Made by a program: the position numbers and the translations under genes. DNA of 64,000 nt from Antiaris toxicaria (taxonomy: Eukaryota; Streptophyta; Magnoliopsida; Rosales; Moraceae). Location: the NCBI GenBank assembly GCA_035233585.1, contig CP141158.1:34750001-34814000 (forward strand), given 5' to 3'. Under the pieces are notes generated by a model. The model searched no databases, was not told the origin of the DNA, and was given only the letters and a program-made list of their open reading frames with translations. Shown piece by piece: positions 34,474 through 47,106 of the stretch. The first letter of the stretch is position 1. Each line of letters starts with the position of its first letter.

Positions 34474-35140
34474 CTTAAAGGCCTTTAAAAAGTGAATATA
34501 TCTTCACCAAATGTTTATCATGCGAATTAAATCGATTCTGAAAAGTCTTAAATGTCTCCACTTAAACCTAGAACATTAAAAGAAAAAACCCTAAAAAATG
34601 TTTTTAAATTAAAAAAAAACACTCAATTTTTAACAATGTTCATCATCTTCTTAGACCATGGATGAATCAAAATTAAAATCAGAAGAAAATCTAATATCAG
34701 AATCTACATTAATCAAGAAAAACAATAAAGAAAGGGTTGTGATTAATTAACAAGAAAAATCAACAACTTTAACAAAAACAAAATAGAACCCAATATGAAA
34801 TCGCTCAAATTCAAATCAGGGATAAACATTCACAAGAAATGCAAAATCTTTGAAGATGAATAAAACAAAAAGAAAAGAAGAAAACTTGCAAGAAGAAGAA
34901 AATGCATTAGGGAAAAAGAAAAAAAGCCCAGATCCACAAAACAGTTGAAGAACACAAAAAATGAAAAAAAATTATTACAAATGCCCTAAGTATGAAATAT
35001 ATTTTTAAATGTTTTTTATTTATTTTGAATTGATTAATAGTATATTTGAGATTTTTCATTATATCTTTCTTACACTGTTCTCTTCTTTATTTACATATTA
35101 AAGTAATATAAACAAATATAACTCATTAACTACTTAGTGT
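34474..35140. other. A-rich intergenic DNA
   Basis: Plus strand very A-rich from 34580 to 34980 ('agaagaagaaaatgcatt'), then AT-rich. No frame or family motif recognised. Confidence 0.4.
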
Positions 35141-35146
35141 TTAAAC

Positions 35147-36950
35147 TATTAGAGTATTGAATATAATGGATTTTATATGTAGAAGATAATATTTTAAAGT
35201 AAATAGTCTAAATCTATAGTTTATATTCTGAGATTAGAGTGAGTATCGAACTCATGTGAAGACTATTATGTTGTCTAAATCTAATTGGAGAGATGGCTTG
35301 TTTTGATCGTCTAGAGTGAGTCGATTCCTAAGTAAAGATATAGATATATATCTAGTAATAGTGATATATTGAATTTAGACTAAAGTATAATTAATCTATG
35401 AGTTCTCTTAAATTGATTAATTCACTTTTGATGTTTATTAGGCAATAACATTAATCTTAAATAAGTAAATGACTTCATATTTATGACTTATGTACTTTGA
35501 TGTTTCAAAGGATAAAGTGTCTCGAAATAGTAAACTATTAAACTGATTTGTTAGGTATATGATTTATATTCACTATGAATTTTGCTTATAGATATGAAAT
35601 CATAGCTCCCATCAAGAGTAAAGGTTATCCTCTTAAGAACATTATGCATGATGTGAAAACAGAAAAGCCTTGGCTTATTTATTTGGCAGATGATTTATTA
35701 TTTACATTAAGTGATAATCATTTTCCTATTAGATTTATAATGGATCTAAGATTGAGTGATCAAAAGGTTAAACGGACTTTGACCTTAAGCTAAACATGAA
35801 TATCATATGAGGTTGTTGCATATAGGACAAGGTTATTATGTTGCGGCTACACACTAACTTACGTGATACGATATATATTTGGGGGTGTAGTTTTAGATTT
35901 ATAATTATATGACCCTGAAACTAATAATTATATAATTGATTAATTTGGTATAGAAGAATTGATTACTTAGATTATTAGAGCTTATAGTATATATGTCTAA
36001 TTGATCTATTTACTAGCACAATATAATTCATTTATGGATGGTCGTTAATTAGATTATTCATTATGACTTTAATTCTTGGATTTTAATAAAGAGAAAAATC
36101 AAAATTATGTTTGTGTAGGGTGTAGGCATTTTTTGCACTAAAGGTAAAATAAGAATATTATTTATTCGATAATTAATTTAAATATCTAGATAATCTTATT
36201 TAAATAAATTTTTTTATTATACTATTTGAATTTAAATTGAAACAAAATTTTATTTAAGTCTACATGGGGTAGGCATTTTCCATTAGAATTAGGCATGTAA
36301 AAATATTTTCTCCTTATTGATTTTATTTAAATAATAATTACATAATTATTTTATTCAAATAAAGTTGTTATAATTTTATTTGAATTTAAATTAGATATAT
36401 AACATTATCTATGAAAAATAAAATCACAAGATAAATAGATATTGAAATTTGAATCAATTTTGAATCACCATTATCTATTCGTGAGCGATTTTTTGGTTCT
36501 CCCAAACAAGGAAAATTCGCCAATTATTAGATAAAGGAGAGAGAAAAGATTTCTCAAGTGTCCTATTTGAATTTGAATTTCACCTTGTTTATTCACTATA
36601 AATAGGAACCGAGGGCTCCTATTTTTGGTAGACCACAGACTTTAAGGTAAAATATCTTATTATTATGTCTCATTAACAATAAAAAGAAGTTTTAAGAGTT
36701 TTGAGTGGTTGGAAGTAGAAAGCCATGTAACGAATACGATTGAGAGACCAAGTGTCTACATACTTTATCATTCGGGAATTAGAGAATAATAAAGAAGGCT
36801 AGTTAGTTGAAACTCTCTTAGTCACCTTCTTTGATGTTCTTGTTGATTTCTCTCCAAAGTATATAGATTGTAGAATAATTTATTATATATGACAATACGA
36901 GTTAGTATAATCTAAGTAAAAAATTTTAAAATTCTACTGCATAAATGCCT
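35147..36950 (+). mobile_element. Probable Ty1/copia-type LTR region
   Basis: AT-rich stretch with a TATA box 'ctataaatag' (36596-36605) followed about 25 bases later by mid-GC leader sequence, and situated upstream of a copia gag remnant on the same strand. Limits are approximate because no second LTR was found. A 72-codon frame at 35575-35793 is inside it and matches nothing I recognise. Confidence 0.5.
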
Positions 36951-38698
36951 ATTTTTCCTATAAGTAATATAAAGCTAACTCGTGATTATGTCATGTACAT
37001 AAATTAGACAACTTAATTTTCTCCTTAAACTATGTATTGATTTAATACTATTAGAGAGTAACATTCTATATTTTCTATAATTTTGTTATAATGGATTATA
37101 TATGATATATATATGTGATTATTTTAATTTTATTATTATTATATGCATGTTCTATTTTACCGGTTATGGTTCCTTAGAAATTAAAAAGGTTGCATCTAGG
37201 ATTTTCATATCATCATAGGAGCGGTCTATTATCACCATAATTTTCTTATGGATTTTTTTTCTTATTTTTTAGAATCATTCTAAACCGAAAACAGTATATG
37301 AATTTTTATTGTAATTCTTAACAAAGACGAAGATTGAATATGGTGCTTGCATGAATATGGTTGCAATTTTGATTTTCTAAATTTCTACTACATTTTTTTG
37401 GGTTTAAAATTCTAGAATTAAAAACTAATTTGTTATTACATTAAATAGTATGATTTAATATATAGGTATATATAATATAATATACGATTAAAAATAAAAA
37501 GGGTAAAGCATACGGCTATATTATATATATATATATTAGATGTTTATTATATTAAGTTATGAACATTGTAATATTTAATATTATTATATATATTTTATAT
37601 GATTGGATGACAATATTTAATATATGAAAATAATATAATGGGATTTTAGATTAAACCTGGTAAATTCTAGAATTTGTATTTTGGCCTCAATACGTTAAAA
37701 TAATAACAAGAATCATATTTTTTTTTTGTAGTGAATCCAAAATATAAAATAATTTGATAATTTTTCCGATAGAAAAAAAAATCTTGGAATTTTTATGGAA
37801 TAAAAAATTTAATTTTAACCTATGTGATTAAGATTGGGTAGAAATTTTTAGTAATTGCATGAAGATGAATATGTGAGGATAGAGCAAAATTCAAAACCCA
37901 ATAAATACTTTAAATGTTATTTTGTAATTTTTATTCTTTATTTTGGGATAAAGACCGAGACTAAGTTATATAATGTTTCATCATTTATTTATTATATATT
38001 TAATTATGGATGAATGGATATATTTAATGGATGCTTATTGTATATATTTGATAACATACCATATACGATAATGAATGTCGTTCATGCTATATTAATCATA
38101 CATATTCTTTTAAAAACTTGCATTGTTTTAAAATATTGAGTATGAGAGGGTTTGAAACAAAACTCACAGTCTCCATTGTTGATCCATATGTGAAAGTATG
38201 GTAACATCTCCCATCTGTTTCTCCATGATCACACCCCTAGGTAGGTGTTTACCGCCTCTAGTATACTAGACTGGATCTTCCATGTTGGAAAATGTGTTTG
38301 GGCATTTTCTATTGGTATCATCCCTAGATGGCTCAAATAGAACATTGATAAGACATAATAAACAATGATTAGACACTTAAGACTAATTTAATTATTAACA
38401 TTTTCGAGAAATCCTGCTAGTTAAATTAGTAACCAAATAAATGATTATTAATATATGTCTTAACCTTGGAAAATTTAAGGTAATATATATTTAGACGAGA
38501 TCCATTTTATTGGCTATTTATTTCATGATACCCATCGGTGGCTTAGAGTAATAGATGCTAAAAATTATTATTGCAATGCTATATATTTTTTCAAAATTTT
38601 TCATGTAGAAACGTATTCATGTTTTATTTGCTAAAAGTTTTCTTTATATTTGCTTATGCATTGATGTGATGTTCATATATATTTATTTTCAGTTCAAA
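36951..38698 (+). other. AT-rich leader-like DNA before the copia gag
   Basis: Between the LTR-like region and the gag remnant. It contains a mid-GC block at 38140-38330. No clear tRNA-Met primer site was found, so the original LTR end cannot be fixed. Confidence 0.35.
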
Positions 38699-39530
38699 AT
38701 GTCACCCACAACTCTTATTCCAATACTTATTAAAAACAAATTAAATGGCAATAATTTCAAAGACTGGAATAGAAACTTACTAATAGTTGTTAGCTATGAG
38801 AGACATAAATTTGTACTGGACAAACCTTGCCTACCTGGACCACCTCTTAATACTCCTGTGCAAGATACCTATCCCATGTTTACTCCTTTGAGAGAATCTA
38901 ATAAGATAACTTAATGCTACATATTGGATAGCATGATGAGTGCTTTACAAAAGCAACATGAGGCATTTATGACTGCTTGGTAGATTATAGATAACTTGAA
39001 GGATGTGCTTGGAGGCCAAGAAAAATTGGCTAGATAGTCTGCTATTACAAGTATCATAAACTGTAAACAAAAGGCGGGAACTCCAGTGAATAATCATATG
39101 CTTTTGCTTAGGGTTTCTTCATTCAAGCTGTCAAGCATGGTGTGGAGTTGGACTACAGCCTCTATATTAAAATGGTGTTTAAAACTCTTTTTAAGGATTT
39201 TGAGGGCTTTAAAGCTACATACAACCTTAGAAGAAAAGAGTTAGGACTCACCAAGCTCATGAGGCAGTTACAAGCTTATGATCTTATAATCAATGCTGAG
39301 GTACAGGTCCAATAAAATAGAGAGGCTAACTTAGCTCTTGCTACATCTTTTGGTCCTTCAAAGAACAAGAAGAAGTAGTAAAAGCAAAAGAAGCAAGGGG
39401 CTTCTAGCTCTTTCATTTTTCCTGTTTCTAAAGGGAAGAAGAAGAATTAAACCATCATTTTTGCAAGCTAAAACCAAGTCAAAAATTTACCAAAAGCCAA
39501 CCTCTTCAAACTTGTACTAGGTGGAATAAA
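38699..39530 (+). pseudogene. Ty1/copia gag pseudogene
   Basis: Reads 'MSPTTLIPILIKNKLNGNNF', 'DWNRNLLIVVSYERHKFVLD', then in shifted frames 'QKQHEAFMTAW', 'LGGQEKLARxSAITSI' and a Lys-rich tail with 'QKKQGASSSFIF'. This is the copia capsid of the UBN2/RVT-gag type, with the KLNGxNFxDWxRNL start. It stops before the CCHC knuckle would be expected; no copia protease, integrase or RT follows. Stops and frameshifts make it non-functional. Confidence 0.8.
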
Positions 39531-40727
39531 TCCAAGCTATTCTAAGTCCCACCAAGGGTAAGGTTCTAGGCCAATCTTTGTGGTTTTGGTTCCTTTGTTT
39601 TAAGTTGATATTGAGAGAAATTTTTATGGTATTTGCTAGCATAAAACCGACCCCTTCTCAACAAGAAACACATGGCCATTTTGGTCTTCAAGCCCTAGTT
39701 CAAATCGTGCTTGGTTCAAAGCATAAAGGTAATAACTGAAAACTCTACCTTTGGTGGTGTGGTGATTCTTAAGATCTTGATCAAGGCCATTTATGTGTGT
39801 TTATTCATGCAAATGGTTTGTAATAATTTTATTTTAAGCCCTTCGCTTTCCATTTTTAAGTTTATATGGTTGTAGTTGTGTTTAGAATTTTTACGAATGA
39901 TTATTATTATGTGTAATGCAATGAACGTATAGAGATGTGGCTGGACACAAATCTGTCCCCAGGAAAGGCCACAGATTTTGTTTGACTCACTTAGGGTCCA
40001 AATTTGGAATTTGGTAAAATATGGTGTTTTAAGAAAATTTTGATACATTCATTTTTACATCAAACAGCCTTTGACCAAAAACGACGTTACGATAGGTTTT
40101 TCAAGTGATTTTCATCCAGTACCTAAAACTGGGAACAAAAATCCAAACCTTGTAATTAGTCACGGGTTTTATTAAAAATGGACCACTTAGAGTCCGAATC
40201 GATTCTCAAACTCAATACAAAAGTTGTAGATCTCATCGAGACCTTGAAAAGAACCCACACATATTTTAAAATTTTGGCCGTTTCGGGCCTTAAACAGAGC
40301 TATTTTCAAAACAACACAAAATTAGGATTTTTTGTAAAAACTGGGCACGTAGCCCACAGGTTTAGTAAGATTAGGGCTAGTTAGAGTTAAAATTGAGCTC
40401 CGAGGTGAACATGAGATTTGTTCACCTCATCGAGGATGAAAACTTTCATGTTTGCCAAAATCACAAACAAAGTCGTTTCTACTAAGTTTCAAAACAGTTT
40501 TCAAAAGTGGTTCAAAACCACCTTTAAAATGCAAGCATCAAAAATGTGTTTTACATACTTCAAATAAAAATGTATTTTTGACACTTTAAAATATAAACAT
40601 GGTTTTCATAAAAACGTCCCCTACCTTTCAAAAGGGTAATAAGGGGACGGGTTCTAAACACGTAATTTTTCCAAGAATTTTTATAAGTAAACCAAAACGA
40701 TTTTCTTAAATAAACAAAACAGTGTAT

Positions 40728-40910
40728 GTAGCCCGGTAGGCTACTACACCAAACAAGCCATAGTGGGCTAGTGGGCTACTATATCACACAAGAAATAGTA
40801 GCCCTGTAGGCTACCACACCTAAACAGGCAAAGTAACCCAGCTAGTTACTACACCAAGTTTACGCATAGTAATCCGGTAGGCTACCTAGTTACCAATACG
40901 CGAGGTAACC
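40728..40910. repeat. Palindromic GTAGCC..GGCTAC repeats
   Basis: Copies of 'gtagcccggtaggctac' and variants ('gtagccctgtaggctac', 'gtaatccggtaggctac') repeat five or six times in 180 bp. Each is an inverted repeat around a 5-base centre. Same kind of structure, but other sequence, as the array at 32915-33290. Confidence 0.75.
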
Positions 40911-42004
40911 GGTTAGTTGACTGGTTGGCAACCAGTCAAAGACTATGTTTTGAACAACACTGTGAGGAATGATGATTAATTTATCAAGAAGACAATTAAT
41001 CAACCATGATCGAAATAAGACACCAAATCCCCATAATAGGCCAATACGGTACCGATGGACCTCGACACCACATAGGAACGCAAGTTACAGTCACTAACGA
41101 TAATTGTGACATAGTAAGAGTATTAATGAGAAACGCTATTAATGATAGGTGATAACCTGTAAGCTGATAGAGGCATGAGTACGAGTACGCATTTGCTTGC
41201 AATTTAGGTAAGTACAACTCCGCCTATAATAAGAACGAAAATGATGTTAAAATGATGTTTTTACAGTATGTTAAGTATTTATACCATCCACACGTTGATG
41301 TACAGCATATTTAAGAGCATATAGTTTCCCAATCAAGTAGATTGGTGAAAGATCATATTAGAAGCCACACATCTCTACCGCGTAAGATTAGGGACAGCTT
41401 AGAGAAGCACATGGTTAGAATAGATAAACAAGATGATATTAAATAGGGGTGTTGTACCGGCCTTTTCAGTTGAAGAGGTTCTTAAGTTAAGTTAAAGCAG
41501 AAAGTTGAATATCCGTTTATGGCTCTTTGGCTTTTTAGTGACCTCGGGCGTTATCATTGGTCTACGCGTACATGGAACTGACACATAGGCCCTAAATAGA
41601 CAAGAAGAAAAGAAAAGAGAAATCTGAAGCATAAACGAACATAATCGGATCATACATTAGTTATAGTTCACCATGCTTCCAGTTACAGAAAGATGCATTA
41701 CAATACGCGATGTATTTTGTTTTGCATATATTATGTAAAGTGTGATATTTAATGACATGTTATGTGATGTTATGATATGTGGTATGATAAGCACTATATG
41801 AACTGCTATGTGATTTTAAGTATGTATAATGTTTTAAACATATTTTGTGGTAGACATGCTGTATTTATTGAGCGTAAAGCTCACGGAGTGTATTCATGCT
41901 ATAGGTAAGCGTCCTATGGCTTAATCATCTATGGAAGATGACAACGGTGAAGACGGATGTGAGGGGAGGTTATGGACACACCGCGAGTGTTCTTCCGCAT
42001 AATT

Positions 42005-42245
42005 TTTGAGTAAACAGTATTTATATATAGTAGTCGTTAAATAGTATTTTTGAATAGTGATGATTAAACAATATTTTTAAATAGTAACCGTTAAGTAGTA
42101 TTTTTAAATAGTAACTGATATATAGTATTTTTGAACAGTAATCGTTAAACAGTATTTATGAATAGTAATCGTTAAACAATATATTTAAATAGTAACCGTT
42201 AAGTGGTATTTTTGGATAGTAGCCGCTAATTATACCGTACGTGAA
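42005..42245 (+). repeat. Tandem repeat of about 36 bp (AACAGTATTTTTGAATAGTA unit)
   Basis: Seven degenerate units such as 'gtaatcgttaaacagtattt' with 'ttgaatag' between them, next to the right end of the LTR. It ends with the palindromic 'ccgtacgtgaatagtaaata' area. Confidence 0.75.
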
Positions 42246-42389
42246 TAGTAAATACGTACGCAGTAAAAAAAAACCTAAAATTAGGGTGTCTAATTAAGTA
42301 TCAATTACAAGAAAGTATAAGTATTATTTAAAATAGCAAGTTTTTAAGTGACAGTCCGAGCCACTGAGGGCACGGGGCGTCACACAAGG

Positions 42390-42757
42390 CTTGACCAAAA
42401 GTTAAACCAAACAGAAATCTACCAAAATCGCGTAGGCGGGTTTTTGACGCCTCCTGTGCGATCGGTCTGCCTTATTTTACTTCCGTTTGACCAGAATTTG
42501 CTACCGTAAGTTGTTCATCTTTTAGTGCATTCGGTGCACTCTCTAGAATTTTTAGCTCCGATTTAAAACCGTTTCACTCGTTTCGATTCAAGAAAAATTT
42601 TCCATCTCTGAAATCACATTTTCTAATACTATTAGAACATTTTATCGCATTCTAAATAGTATTAAAACACAACTTTTTTATATTTTATACATCAAAATTG
42701 TCATATACATACAATTTTACATTTCTTCCGAGAATCTTGAAATTCTCGGTTATCACA
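42390..42757 (-). mobile_element. Inverted LTR tip
   Basis: Read on the minus strand it starts TGTGATAACCGAGAATTTC, with a hairpin to ATTCTCGG, just like the left tip of the solo LTR at 31907. It therefore is the first 370 bp of a related LTR in opposite orientation, ending where the plus-strand LTR ends (42384). A nested insertion or an inversion would both give this picture. Confidence 0.6.
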
Positions 42758-42976
42758 GTTGTATTCTTTCATATAAAAGTCTATTGTATGCAACATTCTA
42801 ATAGTTTAACACAAGCAGTTAATGAGCCATATTTGCTTATATTTGCTTCAACATATAAATAAGATGAAAACATATAGTAATGTAATGAATAACCTCTAAT
42901 ATAATTTTATTATCTAATTTAAAATAAAAAAAAATACATATAAAATGTCTTTTCCACTTAGAGCATTCCTAATAAT
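42758..42976. other. AT-rich junction DNA
   Basis: No feature recognised. The chromovirus coding homology starts abruptly at 42977, so the 5' truncation point of that element lies here or at its edge. Confidence 0.4.
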
Positions 42977-43237
42977 TCAATGGTTGGAGCTAATTAAGGA
43001 TTGTAACTATATTATTAATTATTATCCTGGTAAGGCTAATATGGTGGCAGACACCTTAGCAGAAAGTCTTTAGAATGCATGTTAGCTGTGTTGCTAATTC
43101 AGACACCAATTGCGAGGGACATAAAGAAGTTAGAGTTAGAAATAGTACCCTATGGGTTGATTGAGAAACTATGTGTATTAACATTGCAAGCCACATTGTT
43201 AGAGAAGATTAAGCAAAACCAGAGTTCAGATACTTTT
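42977..43237 (+). pseudogene. Chromovirus RNase H end and RNase H-integrase linker
   Basis: The frame reads 'QWLELIKDCNYIINYYPGKA' then 'MVADTLAESL' (canonical NYHPGKANVVADALSR), and after a stop 'AVLLIQTPIARDIKKLELEI' and 'LQATLLEKIKQNQSSD'. This is the typical linker before the zinc-binding head of Del/Tekay integrases. It stops inside the linker, at the CTTTT target site of the nested solo LTR. Confidence 0.82.
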
Positions 43238-43886
43238 TTTAACACCCAATAATTTCATAGTAATTAAATATAGGCCAAAATTTTGATTATTTATAAAGTA
43301 TAGTATAGAATTATAGTATAAATGTTGGATTAAGTATTTTTGTAGATGACGATACTAAGGACTTTGAAACTTTAGGAAGTTCATATTAAAATGTCAAGTG
43401 TTAAAAATGTTATATAGAAAATATGGTTTTATGTTTAACCACAATTTTGATTAGAAAAACGCTGATATTAGACAAAAAGTTCTCACCGTAGTTGTAGATT
43501 TTTTCGTTAACTTTCTAACACCTCTTGAACCGTCTAATTCCGATATCGGAGTTGAAAGTTAGGGCTAAAATTATGTATCATTTATAAAAAAAAAAAAAAA
43601 ATTTAAAAACAATGGTGAAAGGCAGATTGGGAGCACTGTAGCATCCATTAAAAAAAAGATTTTAAAAAAGGGCCAACCTAGGGGGTTTTCTAAGCCTATT
43701 TTGACACCATTTAACTTTTAATTTTAACTCTTAAAATTTAGGGATTAATTATTTAAGTTTGAATCCATCAGTTTAAACATATCATATATATTCTTTCAGA
43801 AATTTTACTCTCATTCTTTCCCAAACCTCTCTCTTCCTTTTTCCCCTTGGAAGATCGATTTCCTTCAAAATTTTTGCCACCCAAAC

Positions 43887-45577
43887 TATTATGGATTTTT
43901 GCAAGGGCATGAATCAAATAAGTAATAAAATGATGAGTAAAGTATCATTCCCACAATGATAGTATTATTAAATACCGAAATTAGTTAATTTTAATTTTAT
44001 TTGAATGATCGAAAAATATATTACATGTGAAAAATTAAATAAATAAAATAAAATTACAAAAATAAATGAATATAAAACAATCAAACACATAGATATTAAG
44101 AATTATGATTTTACCATGATTAATCAGATTTAATTTTATTTAAGTATATTATTATGATTTTGTGTTTATATTTGTTGATGGTCAACTACTTTTTTTGCTT
44201 TGTATGTTCTTTCTTAAGTTACACATAAATTCTATATTTTTATAATTAAATTTACATAAAAGATTAGTAAATTAATTTCACAATGAATGGCATTGTATAG
44301 ATGAATAGTATCGAATATGTGAATAGTACTACATATATGAGCAAACTGTATATGTAAATAGTAAAAATACGAATCTGAATATGATTATAAAAAGTGTATG
44401 TTAAGAAATATGTGATAGTTAATAATATGATCATATAAAAACAGATAGATATATATCTACTTTATCTCATATTTTATGGTATTTATTCTAAGATCATATC
44501 ACAAAAATTGTCTCTCGGTTTCATTTTGTTCGGAAATTTAAAAGTATTAAGTTTGAGAATAAATACGCCAACAAATATAACAATTATAATAACATGTTTA
44601 ATTTAATTAAACTATCATAATCAAGCTATATCATAACTTCCAATAAAAATTTATTTAATTCACAATGAAAAATAAAATAATACAATAAATCAAATTAAAC
44701 ATAATGATAAAATAAAAATAAAAGAAAAAAAATCTAGAATGATTACTGATATTTATATTGGCAGATCTCCAGAAACTCCTCCTTTTATAACTACTAAAAT
44801 AAAACTAAACTAAAAAATAAAAAAAAATATTTTTGGTGCCCCATACCATATGCTTCGGTTAGAACTACTACTCCTAATCAAATCTCCATCTCTGATATCC
44901 TTCCTTCGCTTCTGCCCCTTAGTCTTTTACTCCTTAACCTTTTATAGATAGCAAAACACATTGTGTTAAACACAAATATCAACCTTTTCGGTGCAAACAT
45001 GAGTAGCTGGCAACACTGTTTCGACACAGGCAGTTTTTGACATAGAGAAAAGAAAAGAAAAAAAAAAAGAGAACAAAAAATAACTACTTATAGGTTTCAG
45101 CTATCTTTTTATTGATTTGAAGTTAGATACCACCATAACTTCTTTATACAAGCTCTGATTCAAGTATTTTTTTTTAAATACTCGTATCGATGAGAGGATA
45201 AAAACAAGACCAGTCAAAGTAGAGTTTTCTCGTCATAAATAGTGATGTCCATTGTGATCCACTTCTAACACATGAATTTCTTATCATAATTTGACATTGC
45301 AGACAAACAAAGTACTAAAATTAGACATTTTCAAAATAAAATACTATAGGTAAACTCATTAAAAATATTTAATATTAAGCTTATTTAATATATTATTATT
45401 AAAAATATATAATTAAATAAAGCAAAATTAAATAAAAATTTCAAGAAATTTGTAAAAATATAAATTAAAATAGACAAAATAAAAAAAAATCAAAAGAATA
45501 AAATAAATAAATAAAACTCTTAAGGATAAATCAATTTTTATGCATGCAAAAAGTAGTAAAATTACTCTATTTTATCA
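43887..45577 (-). repeat. 3' LTR of element 2
   Basis: 1691 bp. On the minus strand it starts TGATAAAATAGAG, directly after the polypurine tract. It aligns with 49791-51415 over its remaining length. Repeats with the core 'gaatagtac' or 'gaacagtac' lie at 44284-44370. Confidence 0.82.
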
Positions 45578-45590
45578 CACCCTCAAACTT
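45578..45590 (-). other. Polypurine tract of element 2
   Basis: On the minus strand 'aagtttgagggtg' precedes TGATAAAATAG, the counterpart of 11617-11629 in element 1 with two differences. Confidence 0.7.
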
Positions 45591-47106
45591 AAGATTTTGT
45601 TTGTCTTGAGCAAAAGAAATAAAAAAAAATATTATATTAGTAATAGTAATTTTCAGAAATTTCTTCATAAGTTATTATAAAAGATATAGCCTACTTAAAA
45701 ACATATATTTTGATAAAAATTTTGAGTTTAATTTAAGAGCATGTCCACTTACAATTGGATAATACGTGTGTGTAGAATTTCTTCTTCATTTGATTGTGTG
45801 CAATCTAGATGAGTCTGTGAGGACACAAAATAATCGATCTCAGATGATTATCAAATATCATAGATTCATTTTTCATTCCTTTCTCTACAAATGTCGACAA
45901 ATACAAAACCATCAGGGTATTATTTGGCTTGTAAGATGTGGCTAAGGTAAAGATAAGATATAGGATAAAAATGTGACTCAAATCACCCTTCAACACATTA
46001 ATCATTTTAGGATCTATTGTAAAGCCTTTATTTACATCTAAATATCACCACTAAATTTATTTACAACTTTCCATTGTCAAAAATAGTTTTTGTTTTTGTT
46101 TTGTATTTTGTAATTTTTTTTAAGAGTTACTACATTCCCAAACTTATTATGATAAATAAGGGGTATAGTATTATTTTGCATATATATATATTGGTATTTT
46201 ATAATTCTAACTTTCCTCTCAAATTTCAGTATAGCTTTAAATAATTTCTAAAATAATCAACATACTTAAGGGCTAAACGTTAGTCATTTTATTTGAAAGA
46301 CTAGGCTAAAAATGTGAGTGATAAAAAAAAAAAGTTATACAAAACAAGGCTTAAAAAGGGTAAACTATGGATAAAAATATTTCACGGTTAGCTTAAAAAG
46401 CTCAAACATTCCAAAAATTACTTAAATCATTTTCGTAGTATTTGTATTGTCTAAGATTTTGCCTCGATAGAAAATCAAACAAATTTTAAGACTTGTGAGA
46501 TCAAAAATATTTCATATTCACCAAAACTTTCTTTAAACAAATACTTAATTTATAGATTATGAATTAATACTCAAATGTTGAATATCACAACTAAATTAGA
46601 CTAACTCAAAATTTTAAATGCAAATTCATCAAAATTCATATTTTTTCTGAAAGACTATATAAAATAAAGCAACATAAATTTTCATCATCAGATATGTGGG
46701 AAATCATCTTATTTTTTATCTTATTTTTTTACTTAATTATATTTTAAAACAAAGACAAAATAATAACACAAGAAAAAAAATCATTACTATAAGATATGCA
46801 TTAAGAGTACTAAAAGTAACTATTTAACCAACTATCTTATAGATAATGAATCTAGAGGTTTTACTGAAAAGAAAAAAAATTAATACAAACGCAAGGAACT
46901 AAATAAAAATTCAAGAAATTCCAAAAAAAAAAAAAATCAAGATGTTTTTTCCCCACAACCTATTTGAGATATTATCCCAACGTATAATGTTTAAGTAAAG
47001 AGTGAATTATCTTACTAGATTTGGTGTTATTGAAAGCAAAAACACATAAACTAAAACTAAGAAAGAAAATCAAAAGTTATGAGTAAAACCAAAAAGATAA
47101 GGAATA

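Larger units (their letters stand above)
39600..42384 (+). mobile_element. Truncated Del/Tekay-type LTR
   Basis: Ends 'gggcacggggcgtcaca' at 42384, very like the right tip of the solo LTR at 34468. It has the 'ataggtaagcg' block about 490 bp before the end, matching the 'gcaggtaag' block of its relatives. A splice-donor-like 'aaaggtaataac' near 39730 corresponds to the leader donors in the other LTRs. The left tip is not found; it is lost next to the copia gag at about 39530-39600. No coding sequence inside. Confidence 0.6.

Noticed and set aside
35575..35793. 72-codon plus-strand gene in the copia LTR-like region
   Set aside because: No family motif, AT-rich context, inside a probable LTR; kept only as a note.
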